A stretch of DNA of 64,000 bases from JBMYYR01 sp965243605 (lineage in GTDB: Bacteria > Bacteroidota > Bacteroidia > Flavobacteriales > CAJXXR01), in contig CBDEVQ010000092.1 in NCBI GenBank assembly GCA_965243605.1, forward strand, positions 71,359 through 135,358, in the 5' to 3' direction. Of the stretch, positions 31,001 through 38,862 are shown piece by piece. A program made the position numbers and the translations under genes. Below the pieces are notes generated by a model. That model searched no databases. It saw only the letters and a list, made by a program, of their open reading frames with translations, and was not told the DNA's origin. Every line of letters starts with the position of its first letter. Position 1 is the first letter of the stretch.

Positions 31001-31624
31001 CCATTGGATGATGTTCTTATAGATATAGATTTAGAGCCTAGAGATACGGCATTACCTTGTAGAGGAGCCGATGAGTTTGTTATTGATAATGCCACTTATG
31101 TAGATTTAGAATTAATTGATATTCTATATCCAGATGTAAATGCATGCTTATCTACAGATTCGTTAAAAATTAGAATTCACAATAAATCCTTTATTCCAGT
31201 TAACACCTTCAATGTACGTTGGGTATTATTTGATCATACGACGGATACGGTAGAATTTACTCAAACTATTTTACCAGGAGACACTGCAGATTTTAATCTT
31301 GGAGCTTATAATTTTGTGGAAAATACGTTCTATAATTTCAATTTTGATGTCTTTAATATCAATGGAGAATCTGACGATTACTATAATGATAACTTTAAAG
31401 AAATAGAGTATTATTATCTTAATCAAATAAAGATTTATTCAGATGTGGATGAGGAATGTAATACAGATACTGAATTATTTGTGAAGCGCATTCCAGGAGG
31501 ACAAATTTTATGGTCTACTGGGGAAACTGACAATAGAATATATGTGACTTCTCCTGGAGTTTACAGCGTAACTGTAACACATGAGAATGGATGTATTGTA
31601 ACCGATAGCATAACTATTTATTAA
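28079..31624 (+). CDS. Large secreted protein with two right-handed beta-helix modules
   Basis: This 1181-aa protein starts at ATG 28079 (signal peptide MKKSIFIFFIIF...SYGQ), which is preferred to an upstream TTG. It holds two related modules. Each begins with a repeat of the type YTIGGTTPDYTTINDAVE / YTIGDSLKDFSSFTEAIE and IFNI.SG.YNEQ, followed by N-rich turns typical of beta-helix proteins. CARDB-like segments follow each (NYGDSVLTSTQI; IHNKSFIPVNTFNV). The last ~45 residues are PKD-like (ILWSTGETDN, GVYSVTVTHENGC). No T9SS sorting domain follows, unlike other large secreted proteins here. The next gene starts 6 bases downstream. Confidence 0.75.
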   Translation: MKKSIFIFFIIFCVFQKYESYGQALNGIYTIGGTTPDYTTINDAVESVETNGIDGNVIFNIRSGVYNEQIRINTYSGSPQFNVVFQSESGNYSDVIVKHTHTSALEDENYTLFIDGADHLTFNGITFQATPSTTNNTQLFSRVLFINQNSDHLTFLGNHFKSWYSISLSSLFGLNDCIYISDEDNDSLHFEANLVEGGYVGLHQEGGNSQAIFNQDIQVNDNQFISQKMKGLEIDRTEHVFISGNIFNSVRSIGIQVGNCEKGLVVKNNKIVLGSGEKGISIFGIPSDPNYFQGVVNNMIYDTENPNNPDVKGIISLQNDALLFAYNSIQVSSNYLGSACLSIVGGDSIVLYNNILSNLGGGVCVRSVNTNGTLISNNNNYHYTGYVLANLDGSNYFSVDDLMDIGIDSLSYNVDPLFLSDSILIPLNNQLYDSGRPIIDVLDDYFENIRPVDSTNIGIYEGDFPHVDVGIESSTLNTNNGCANDSVPIYVSIKNYGDSVLTSTQIILDATDTVVWSGSLAQFEIADSIFCGFFVYEESLDSSFFIRVANPNGQSDILSFNNVLQINTQSAMSGQYTIGDSLKDFSSFTEAIERLIDRGVCGPTIFNIDSGIYNEQLIIPEIIGASINNTITFQSAGLDSTLVELNYAHLNSWTNYVVLLDGTNYIHFKHLTIKSTTSQGKVVIAKGFAGNNVFEQNIISGNSGNLMEFIANNQNKINNNRIANNRFIEGGVQIWFKGPQQFNTTTNSENNEIYGNIFVGPCNKSIDLTGQINPTIINNVFEGIRLGDNINLSYCSGIIHIDRNESFSKSYGNHAFLAINHVQGTSINPILIRNNFIMRTNGGYDSGISLASSSHIRILHNNFNILEGVDDRVIFFGSSLSNISILNNVMKVAGGHHFYYFSQFANPNAIVSDYNVFYTDENQSFNWEGTGDYTLNGWQSTYLQDSNSLFATIIYESDTNLHISNSIAFYGNGIPLDDVLIDIDLEPRDTALPCRGADEFVIDNATYVDLELIDILYPDVNACLSTDSLKIRIHNKSFIPVNTFNVRWVLFDHTTDTVEFTQTILPGDTADFNLGAYNFVENTFYNFNFDVFNINGESDDYYNDNFKEIEYYYLNQIKIYSDVDEECNTDTELFVKRIPGGQILWSTGETDNRIYVTSPGVYSVTVTHENGCIVTDSITIY

Positions 31625-31630
31625 AACAAA

Positions 31631-34300
31631 ATGAAACTAAACCAATTTTTAACCCTTAGATTATTCATGTTTTGTTTTATGTTGATATCAACAGGAATAG
31701 CACAACAGATTAAAGATAAAACCTATTATTTTGATCAAGCTCATGAATTTTTAAATTATATAGACGATTATAAGGAGCTTCCGGATGGAATTTTAATTGC
31801 TGGAAGAATCGGAACGTATTATAATTCAAATTCTGTAATTCTAAAAATTAATTTTAATGGTCAATTAATTTGGTCTACTAAAGATACAGCTCCTTTAGAA
31901 TATAACATGAATGGTAAAATTGAATTTGAGGCCTTTGAAAGTCATCATGTTTATGGTATTTCCATAAGAGGGGATCAAAATTCAGATTACCATGCTGATG
32001 TGTGGAAACTTAATATGGATAATGGACGTTTTGAATGGTCGAATACATATACAAATATTATCAATTGGGGATATGAAGTTTTAGATTATGATTCCAATTA
32101 TTTGATTTGTGCTTTTCAAAATTCGGATGGGCATAAGTTAAGAGTACTCGATAAAGTGGATGGACACCTTGAAGATAGTACATCATTTGATGCGATTTAT
32201 TTAACTTTAGATATAGAGAAAGATATAAATGGAAATGTCTACTTTTTAACGGATAATGAATTAACCAAATTTTCTGGAAGACAATGGGATCAAGAGATTT
32301 GGAATCGATCTTATTCTCATTTAGATGTAGAATTAGGAAAATTACATGAATTGTATATTGATAAATATGATGAGGTATATTTGTTTGGTGAAAGCGATTT
32401 TTCATCCAGTTATAGATCAGTAATAATAAAAGTGAATACCCATACAGGGTTCAGCCTTTGGGCAAAAAGGTTATATGGTATTCATAATAATTGGTTAAAA
32501 AGCTTTATTGATGACGCTGACAAATTATACACCACCTATCAAAATGAAATTAATGGAAATGGATCGTTCAATTTAAAAGTTCTTGACAAACAAACGGGGC
32601 AAATAGAACAGGATACAATTTACTCTATTGAGGTCTTGGGAGATCCAAATGGTCTATCTAATGGGGCTTCTGCATTCTCACTAGATAAAGATTGTAATGG
32701 AGATATTTATTTTACAGGCTATTATGGCGGTGGTAATAATGGACCTGGAGCATGGGGGATACTTAAAGTAGATGGGAATAGTTACAATAAATTATACGAT
32801 TTAACCATAACTAAAGACTCTTTAAATGTTGATGGATCAAGTATAGGTCTAGGATGTCTTATTGTTGATGATGTTCCTATTTTCTTAGGTCATCAAGATA
32901 GTTCTCAGTCAGAAACACCAGAGGCACATATGGTTTCAATTGACCCTACAGATGGACAAATTGAAATGAAAATTCATATTAGTGGAGAAAATTTAGAAAA
33001 ATCTTTAGTTAAGGAATTAATACGAGACGAACATAATACATACACCTTTATTCAAGAAGGTGCGTTTTTAACTATAGAGAAGTATAATAAATTTGAAAAT
33101 ATAATATGGGAGAATACCGTTTCTAATTCCTATTTTAATGCGGGACAAATGGAAACAGACATCGATTATATGTTTGCAACGATGTATAACTTAAATAGAG
33201 ATTCTATTGCTGTAAATAATAACAATGAGAGTTTAAATTGGATGCTCATAAAGCAAATCGATCTTTTTTCTGGAGATGTAGAGTTTACAGATAGTATTCC
33301 TTTTAATGGGCAGAAAGGGTTTTCTTATGAAATAGAGGTTGACCAAGATGAAGCCTATATCTTTTTCACAAGAAACGATTCAAATTATTGTGCTCGATGG
33401 AAAGAGGATACGATTGATTCTATTGTATTTTTAGAGTTATCTAGTGATCAGTTACTATACCAAGGACGTAAAGACCTTGTTTTAGAAAAAGATGCAAATA
33501 CATATTTAACCTTAGGATCACAAAATGTGTATTCTTTAAATAAGGCAGATATGACACTTACCAACACTTGGAATTACCCGACTGATAGAACTTATTATTA
33601 TGGGAAAATACAAGGCGATTCATTATTTATGGTTGGTCATGATGTTAATAATATGTCAATTGTAACGTGTTTAAACATAAATGGAATGACAGTTTTATGG
33701 GAAGAAATGTATGAGCAAAACGAGTCTTTATATAATCTGCAAATAGATACGACCAATCATATATTTGTTACGGGGTTACAAAACAACGCATTAGTGATTA
33801 GAGAGATCGTTCCTCAAAATGGATCTTCTGTATGGGAATATGTTTCAAATCCAATACTCGGATCAAAGTCCATTCCACATGATTTTATTTATAATAAGCA
33901 TCAAAATAAACTCGTTGTTACAGGAACGAAGGACTATTTAAATGGGTATTCTAATCTATTTATTTCTACCGTAAGTATTCAAGGCGATTTATTGTTTGAT
34001 TATGAAGAAAATAATGGGTTGGAAGGTAGGAATTACGGGAATGCAATTGCCGTAGTAAATGATTCTATTACCTGGGTTGGAGGACAAATTCACACGATTT
34101 CTAAGCCAAAAAGTGGTGTTATTTATTCCATAGTAGATACATTGATAGAAGATAATACGTCTAACATTTCTCAAGTGGAATACGGAAGTAATAAGCATAA
34201 TGTTTTTGTTTATCCGAACCCAACTTCTAAAGTATTACATATAGATGGAGTTGAACGTTTTGATTATATAATCCATGATAATATTGGGCGATTAATAGTA
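31631..34300 (+). pseudogene. T9SS-sorted beta-propeller-like protein, 5' part, interrupted by IS3 element
   Basis: The native part encodes about 890 residues. It has a signal peptide (ending GIAQ), then many repeats of the type ILKIN.NGQLIWS and VLDKQTGQIEQDTIY that suggest a PQQ-like beta-propeller. The T9SS sorting domain begins with VYPNPTSKVLHI and HDNIGRLIV. At 34301 the IS begins and adds seven foreign residues (WYFYLCW) before a stop at 34324. Without the IS and one copy of the 3-bp duplication the frame runs straight into 35565-35681, giving a full sorting domain of 928 aa in total. The truncated product should lack a working T9SS signal (inference). Confidence 0.9.
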
Positions 34301-34356
34301 TGGTATTTCTACCTTTGTTGGTAGAGTAAGTTAAGACAAAACTTATTTTAGCAGTT

Positions 34357-34662
34357 ATGAAGAGAAGTACTTACGAAGAATCCTTTAAGTTAATGATAAT
34401 GGATTTATACAAAGGCGGACAATCGATGTCTAGCTTATCGTCTGAATATTCAATAAATTTGAATATGTTATATCGTTGGCGTCGAGAATATTTAAACCCA
34501 AAGCGTCCCAGTTTTACGGGCAGAGGCAATGCAGCTTTGACTGATGAACAAAAAGAACTAAAGCATTTAAAAGAAAAATTAAAAGATGTAACCATGGAAC
34601 GTGACATCTTAAAAAAGGCAGTAAGCATTTTCTCCAAGAAAGACAGAACAGGTACGCTATAA
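34357..34662 (+). CDS. IS3-family transposase OrfA
   Basis: This 101-aa DNA-binding protein has a helix-turn-helix (SMSSLSSEYSINLNMLYRWRREY) and a C-terminal leucine-zipper-like coiled coil (ELKHLKEKLKDVTMERDILKKA). It binds the IS ends and regulates or forms the N-terminal part of OrfAB by -1 frameshifting. Confidence 0.93.
   Translation: MKRSTYEESFKLMIMDLYKGGQSMSSLSSEYSINLNMLYRWRREYLNPKRPSFTGRGNAALTDEQKELKHLKEKLKDVTMERDILKKAVSIFSKKDRTGTL
34611..34617 (+). promoter_or_regulatory. Programmed -1 frameshift site (A AAA AAG)
   Basis: The heptamer lies in the correct phase of orfA (codons TTA AAA AAG). The -1 frame is open from here into orfB, reading GSKHFLQERQNRYAIILEYS. This fits synthesis of the OrfAB fusion transposase. 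Confidence 0.8.
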
Positions 34663-34664
34663 TT

Positions 34665-35531
34665 TTGGAATATTCAGCAACCTATTGTGTCGAGAAGATG
34701 TGTAAGTCTTTAAATATAAGTTCTAATGCGTATTATTCATGGAAACGTAGGCTAGATATAGAACGTTCTAGCATCACAATAGAATTAAAAGAGTCTATTC
34801 AAGCGGTTTATGCAGAAAATAGAGGATTGTACGGAGCTCCTAAACTCCAAAAAGCTCTAGAGAGAAAAGGTGTTTTTTACTCGAGGTCTTATATTTCTAG
34901 ATTGATGAAAGAAATGGGGCTATATTCTAAGACACGTAGGAAATTTACTAATACAACGGACTCAAATCATAGTCATAGAGTAGAAGAAAATCATTTAGAT
35001 CGGAATTTTGAGGTATTAGAACTTGGGAAAGTATGGGTATCGGATATTACTTATATCAAAGTTAATCAGACCTGGCAATATTTAACTACAATGATTGATT
35101 TAGCAGACCGTAAGGTTGTAGGGTGGTCTGTAAGTTCTAATCTAACAGCTACAGATACTGTTATTACAGCTTGGAAACATGCGCGATTAAATCGAAATAT
35201 AGAAGATGACTTTATATTACACTCGGATCGTGGAGTACAATATACATGTGATGATTTTAAACAGATTATTAACTTAAATACAAAAGCGAAACAATCTATG
35301 AGTAGAAAAGGAAATTGCTGGGATAATGCCGTTGCCGAGTCTTTTTTTAAAACAATTAAAACTGAACTATGCTACCTCATTACATTTGAATCTAAGAAAC
35401 ATTTGGAGACCGAAATCTTTAAATATATGAACTGGTATAATAACTCTAGATTACACTCTACTCTAGACTACAAAACACCTACCGAAAAAGAACAAGAATT
35501 AAGATACAAACAAATTAAACGAGTGGCTTAA
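34665..35531 (+). CDS. IS3-family transposase OrfB (DDE integrase domain)
   Basis: This 288-aa catalytic part has an HTH_21-like N-terminal segment (LYGAPKLQKALE) and an rve-type DDE core: D127 (VSDITY), D188 (LHSDRG) and E225 (WDNAVAESFF). It lies in the -1 frame to orfA and is probably translated mainly as the OrfAB fusion; the TTG at 34665 is a weak separate start. All catalytic residues are present. Confidence 0.93.
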   Translation: MEYSATYCVEKMCKSLNISSNAYYSWKRRLDIERSSITIELKESIQAVYAENRGLYGAPKLQKALERKGVFYSRSYISRLMKEMGLYSKTRRKFTNTTDSNHSHRVEENHLDRNFEVLELGKVWVSDITYIKVNQTWQYLTTMIDLADRKVVGWSVSSNLTATDTVITAWKHARLNRNIEDDFILHSDRGVQYTCDDFKQIINLNTKAKQSMSRKGNCWDNAVAESFFKTIKTELCYLITFESKKHLETEIFKYMNWYNNSRLHSTLDYKTPTEKEQELRYKQIKRVA

Positions 35532-35561
35532 CTTTTTCTACCAAATTTTGTAGGAATATCA

Positions 35562-35681
35562 GTATCTGAATCGAATAAAAAAGAAAATATCATTAATGTT
35601 GAAAACCTATTAAATGGTACTTATATAATTGAAATTAGACATCAGAATTGGACTGAAGTATTTAAGTTTGTTAAGTTTTAA
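35562..35681 (+). pseudogene. 3' remnant of the interrupted T9SS gene
   Basis: After the right-hand GTA duplication, 38 codons read SESNKKENIIN, then VENLLNGTYIIEIRHQ, then VFKFVKF and a stop. This is the end of a type A T9SS sorting domain and is in frame with the gene broken at 34300. It has no start of its own. Confidence 0.88.
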
Positions 35682-35739
35682 AGATTAGAGAATCAATATT
35701 AAACAATGGGTATAGACCTTAAATCTGTATAAATAATCG

Positions 35740-36441
35740 ATGCTTATGAAATATATTATTAGCCTATTACTTTTTATTCCATTGGTGTTACATGCGGAAT
35801 ATAATAGTGTTCAAATTGCATTTGATATCGAATTAAAGGATGGAAGTCTGATACATGGGTATAAAGAAATGAGAAATCACGATTTTAAGGTCTCTCATAA
35901 AAAATACCTTAAAAATGACCTCCAATTATTTCTTAAGAATGAATCTGTTAAGGAACCAGGAGAATATGGATACTATTCAGAAAGGATACGATATAAATAT
36001 CAATCAAGTTATGTATATCAATTATTGGATCCAAAAGAAATAATTATAAGTGATATTGATACGCTTATTATAACTGAATTGATTAATGATTCTTTCATTA
36101 TTAATTTAACAGGGACGTATACAATAGAAGATACCATTTGGATGAATACCAGTTCTATAGTACATTATACGTACAATGAATTTATGTGTTCTAACGATGT
36201 TTTTATACATTCGGCAAAAGGAATTCCAATTCTAATTCAACAAGAATTGGCGTTAATCGTTGATAGGTATAAGGATAAGATTGAATTAATGTATAAAAAA
36301 ATAGAGGATCAAATTGATTCTGATGAAGATTATGAACGATTGATGAAAGACCTTTATCACGATAGAGAAAAAGCCTTGGAACCTTATTTTAGAACTTATA
36401 AAAGTTTAAAAAAAGCAACCGTAGTCATGTGTACGTGTTAA
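35740..36441 (+). CDS. Hypothetical secreted protein, 233 aa
   Basis: This unrecognised protein has an N-terminal signal peptide (IISLLLFIPLVLHA), so it is periplasmic or outer-membrane associated. The mature part is charged and has a coiled, Glu/Lys-rich segment near the C-terminus (KIEDQIDSDEDYERLMKDL) and a Cys-Thr-Cys end. ATG 35746 is an alternative start. It lies just downstream of the IS-interrupted gene and faces the minus-strand lipoprotein gene. Confidence 0.65.
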   Translation: MLMKYIISLLLFIPLVLHAEYNSVQIAFDIELKDGSLIHGYKEMRNHDFKVSHKKYLKNDLQLFLKNESVKEPGEYGYYSERIRYKYQSSYVYQLLDPKEIIISDIDTLIITELINDSFIINLTGTYTIEDTIWMNTSSIVHYTYNEFMCSNDVFIHSAKGIPILIQQELALIVDRYKDKIELMYKKIEDQIDSDEDYERLMKDLYHDREKALEPYFRTYKSLKKATVVMCTC

Positions 36442-36608
36442 TAAACAAAAAAAGTAATATTAGAACAAAGTAGGATGCTTAAGAAGTAGGCAGGGTTTTA
36501 ATACTAGATCTTAAATAGCACATTAATTAACTCTATTAATTCTAATGTCTGGAATACTTCTACCACTTGGTTTTATATATAACCTGGGTACACGGCCTAA
36601 CATTTTTA
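36442..36608 (+). pseudogene. Decayed fragments of a second outer-membrane receptor gene
   Basis: Bases 36442-36506 match 26721-26786 of the receptor gene (first 20 bases identical, then about 80%). Bases 36519-36608 match its 3' end around 27788-27877 (shared TCTACCACTTGGTTTTAT). About 1 kb of the gene is missing between the two pieces, and stop codons interrupt both. It is a remnant of a former paralogue. Confidence 0.75.
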
Positions 36609-36650
36609 AATTCATGACAGTGAGTTGTTAATCCAAAATATTAACGATAT

Positions 36651-36694
36651 AAAACGACAATAGATCATATTTGAATATGATCTATTGTCGTTTT
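36651..36694. terminator. Bidirectional terminator
   Basis: A perfect 21-bp stem (36651-36671 and 36674-36694), flanked by A and T runs, sits between convergent genes. It can end transcription of the minus-strand lipoprotein gene at 36736. Confidence 0.85.
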
Positions 36695-36735
36695 ATTCTA
36701 AGAAAACTAAAAAGTCGAATAAAATCGATTAATAA

Positions 36736-37137
36736 TTATCGTTTATAAGTAGGTTCAATAATACTTGTACCTTCAAATATTTTTAGTGTTAAAGTGGTAT
36801 TCGTTAATTCTTTAATCGTAATGACTTGAGAATCGTCTGAAGTATAGTGAATCGTTAACGATTCACCATTTAATGAATATGTAGAAGATAATATATCGTC
36901 TATATCTTCACAGTTTGGTCCTGAATAGTGTGTTGCTATGAAATTGGTAGTTGTAAATTCAATCGTTTGTTGATCCTCACAATCTGTTAATGGTTCTAGA
37001 ATATTATTTCTTTTTACCTCGTGTATTTTCCATTTACCTTCAATACTTGCTTCCGAAGAATCATCATCTTTATTGTCGCAAGAAAATAGGGTGAAAGAAG
37101 CCAAAGCTATGGCTGAAATTAATTTTAATTTTTTCAT
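36736..37137 (-). CDS. Lipocalin-like lipoprotein (paralogue 1)
   Basis: This 133-aa lipoprotein has the lipobox LFSC with an acidic CDNKDDDSS tail. The IEGKWKIHEVKRN and TDCEDQQTIEF motifs resemble small lipocalin-like domains of Bacteroidota. It is clearly homologous over its full length to the next gene (36736 and 37307 are tandem copies), and each copy has its own terminator. It is probably anchored in the membrane; the ligand is unknown. Confidence 0.75.
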   Translation of the reverse strand: MKKLKLISAIALASFTLFSCDNKDDDSSEASIEGKWKIHEVKRNNILEPLTDCEDQQTIEFTTTNFIATHYSGPNCEDIDDILSSTYSLNGESLTIHYTSDDSQVITIKELTNTTLTLKIFEGTSIIEPTYKR

Positions 37138-37232
37138 GATAAGGTATAATTAAGGCAGTAGTATAACGTTTTAAAAAGGGTTAATGTGCCTATAATAATT
37201 ATTTTAATTTTTGATTTTTGTATAAAAATAAA

Positions 37233-37257
37233 GCAGACGTATGAAGCATACATCTGC
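37233..37257 (-). terminator. Terminator of the second lipoprotein gene
   Basis: An 11-bp stem with one mismatch (37233-37243 and 37247-37257) lies 50 bases past the minus-strand stop. The A-rich plus-strand sequence to its left supplies the T run on the minus strand. Confidence 0.65.
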
Positions 37258-37306
37258 CTAAGTATCTGAGATAAACAAAACTCAATTGATCTATCTTTTA
37301 ATATAC

Positions 37307-37708
37307 TTAACGTTTAAACGTTGTTTCTATCGGGAATACACTTTCACTCACTGTAAACGTTAACGTACTACTTGTTAATTCCTTAATGATTGCTTGAAAT
37401 ACCTCTCCATCTGTTGTTGATACCAATAGTATTTCCCCATCTAAAGAATAAGAAGATGTTTCAATGTCGTCTACTTCGTCACAATTCGCTCCATAATAAC
37501 TAGTCGCTATGGTTTGGGTAGATGTAAATTCAACTGTTTGGTGATCTTCACAATCTGTTAATGGTTGAATAACATTGTTTATTTTTCTTTCATGCATAGT
37601 CCATAAACCCTCAATGCTTGCATCCGAAGAATCATCGTCTTTGTTGTCGCAAGAAAATAAGGTTAAAGAAGCTAAAGCAATGGCTGAAATAAATTTAAAT
37701 TTTCGCAT
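37307..37708 (-). CDS. Lipocalin-like lipoprotein (paralogue 2)
   Basis: This 133-aa tandem duplicate of the gene at 36736 has an almost identical signal peptide and lipobox (LFSC), a conserved IEGLWTMHERKIN, and a more diverged C-terminal half. A TATATTTG -7 element lies upstream on the minus strand, so the two copies are probably transcribed separately. The function is unknown. Confidence 0.75.
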   Translation of the reverse strand: MRKFKFISAIALASLTLFSCDNKDDDSSDASIEGLWTMHERKINNVIQPLTDCEDHQTVEFTSTQTIATSYYGANCDEVDDIETSSYSLDGEILLVSTTDGEVFQAIIKELTSSTLTFTVSESVFPIETTFKR

Positions 37709-37730
37709 AATATTGTTTAATTAATGACTG

Positions 37731-37738
37731 CAAATATA
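37731..37738 (-). promoter_or_regulatory. -7 element of the lipoprotein gene
   Basis: On the minus strand this reads TATATTTG, matching TAnnTTTG, 22 bases before the start at 37708. No clear -33 element was found. Confidence 0.45.
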
Positions 37739-37796
37739 AGTATATATTAAAAGAATTGTTAATATTCAATGTCGAAATTCTACTTCTTGTATTATT

Positions 37797-38579
37797 CTAT
37801 TTTGTCATTTTTAATCCGAAATAAGTAAATAATATACCACCCAAAAATAGAATCCAGTATACCATATTGAATTTCAGCTCGAATAAGTAGGTGTAGAAAT
37901 TGTTTCCCGTAATAAAATCAATGGCCCAAAGACTATTACAAATAAAATGAAGGAGGATAGAATACCCAATTTTATTGGTTTTAATAAATATATACCCACT
38001 CATTAAGCCAAAAATAAATGCAGGAATAAGCGTATTCGGTGTTTCTAAGTGAATTAATGAAAAGCAAATACTAGATACTAGAATGGTTATATTTTGATTA
38101 TTTGTTTGGAGTAAACGAGAAATTAGATATTTTCTAAAAAACAATTCTTCAAATATAGGTGCTATCACTAAAGTAGCCATGAGTTTATAAACGGTTGTTA
38201 TACGAGAATTATCATAGATAGAACTGTGTTTAATGATGTCCTGTTGGTTAAAATGATTTAATAAATTATCAACATCTGAAAATGGCGATTTTATCAACTC
38301 ATACCCAATCCCAATACAAAAAATGGAACTTAATATTTTAAGATTTCGAATGTCTAAGTCTTCTTTATTAATCCAATTTTGATAGGGCTTCCAGAAGAAA
38401 TAAAAAAATATTAGGAACCCACAGATTGGAGCAAAGGTTCTAAAGAGTCCTAACCCATGATTATAATAATCAATATTGGTTTCATCGATTTGTTTGAAAA
38501 TAAAAATGATACTCATTCCTATTAAACTCTGAATAGCAACTAAAAGAATAGTATGTAATAAGGCATGTTGTATTTTCAA
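37797..38579 (-). CDS. CPBP-family intramembrane glutamic protease
   Basis: This 260-aa multi-pass membrane protein has the three CPBP (Rce1-like, formerly Abi/CAAX) motifs: EELFFR (E144, E145, R149), the motif-2 H177 (FSLIHLE) and H211...N215 (HFICN). Bacterial members act as membrane proteases, some in bacteriocin immunity or protein maturation, but the target here is unknown. It stands alone, with a decayed fragment upstream. Confidence 0.85.
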   Translation of the reverse strand: MKIQHALLHTILLVAIQSLIGMSIIFIFKQIDETNIDYYNHGLGLFRTFAPICGFLIFFYFFWKPYQNWINKEDLDIRNLKILSSIFCIGIGYELIKSPFSDVDNLLNHFNQQDIIKHSSIYDNSRITTVYKLMATLVIAPIFEELFFRKYLISRLLQTNNQNITILVSSICFSLIHLETPNTLIPAFIFGLMSGYIFIKTNKIGYSILLHFICNSLWAIDFITGNNFYTYLFELKFNMVYWILFLGGILFTYFGLKMTK

Positions 38580-38586
38580 TGTTGTA

Positions 38587-38799
38587 TTAATTTTTAATGA
38601 GTGTTCTATTTAATATTAATTCTTTAAAATGATGATTAGGTGTGTGAATTAAATACCCTTCCTGCTTTAGGACGCTAATTACTTTGCTTAAATTATAACT
38701 CTTCTCATTTAATTTTTTAAGAATAGGTTGAAGTGATTTTGTTGTTTCAATAAATTTGTAAAGAAAATACGGATCTATTACACCAAATTCAAGACCATA
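38587..38799 (-). pseudogene. Possible truncated gene remnant (70 codons, no start)
   Basis: A minus-strand frame of 70 codons reads DPYFLYKFIETTKSLQPIL ... NLSKVISVLKQEGYLIHTP and ends at a stop at 38587-38589. Its composition is protein-like and suggests a helical, wHTH-like tail, but it lacks any ATG, GTG or TTG start and is preceded by an in-frame TAA (38800-38802). It is probably the 3' end of a deleted gene. The family is unknown. Confidence 0.35.
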
Positions 38800-38862
38800 T
38801 TATGGCAATAGAATCTTTCATTCAGTTCATTTGAATTTTAATATGCGAATAAATCAATCGGT

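Larger units (their letters stand above)
34301..35561 (+). mobile_element. Complete IS3-family insertion sequence, 1261 bp
   Basis: The ends begin TG and finish CA and form imperfect inverted repeats of about 33 bp (TG.TATT.CTAC and TTGGTAGA in matching positions, 34301-34333 and 35529-35561). The 3-bp target duplication GTA is at 34298-34300 and 35562-35564. Inside are orfA and a -1-shifted orfB with a slippery heptamer, the standard IS3-family layout. The element looks intact and its ends and orfs are undamaged, so insertion was probably recent. Confidence 0.92.
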
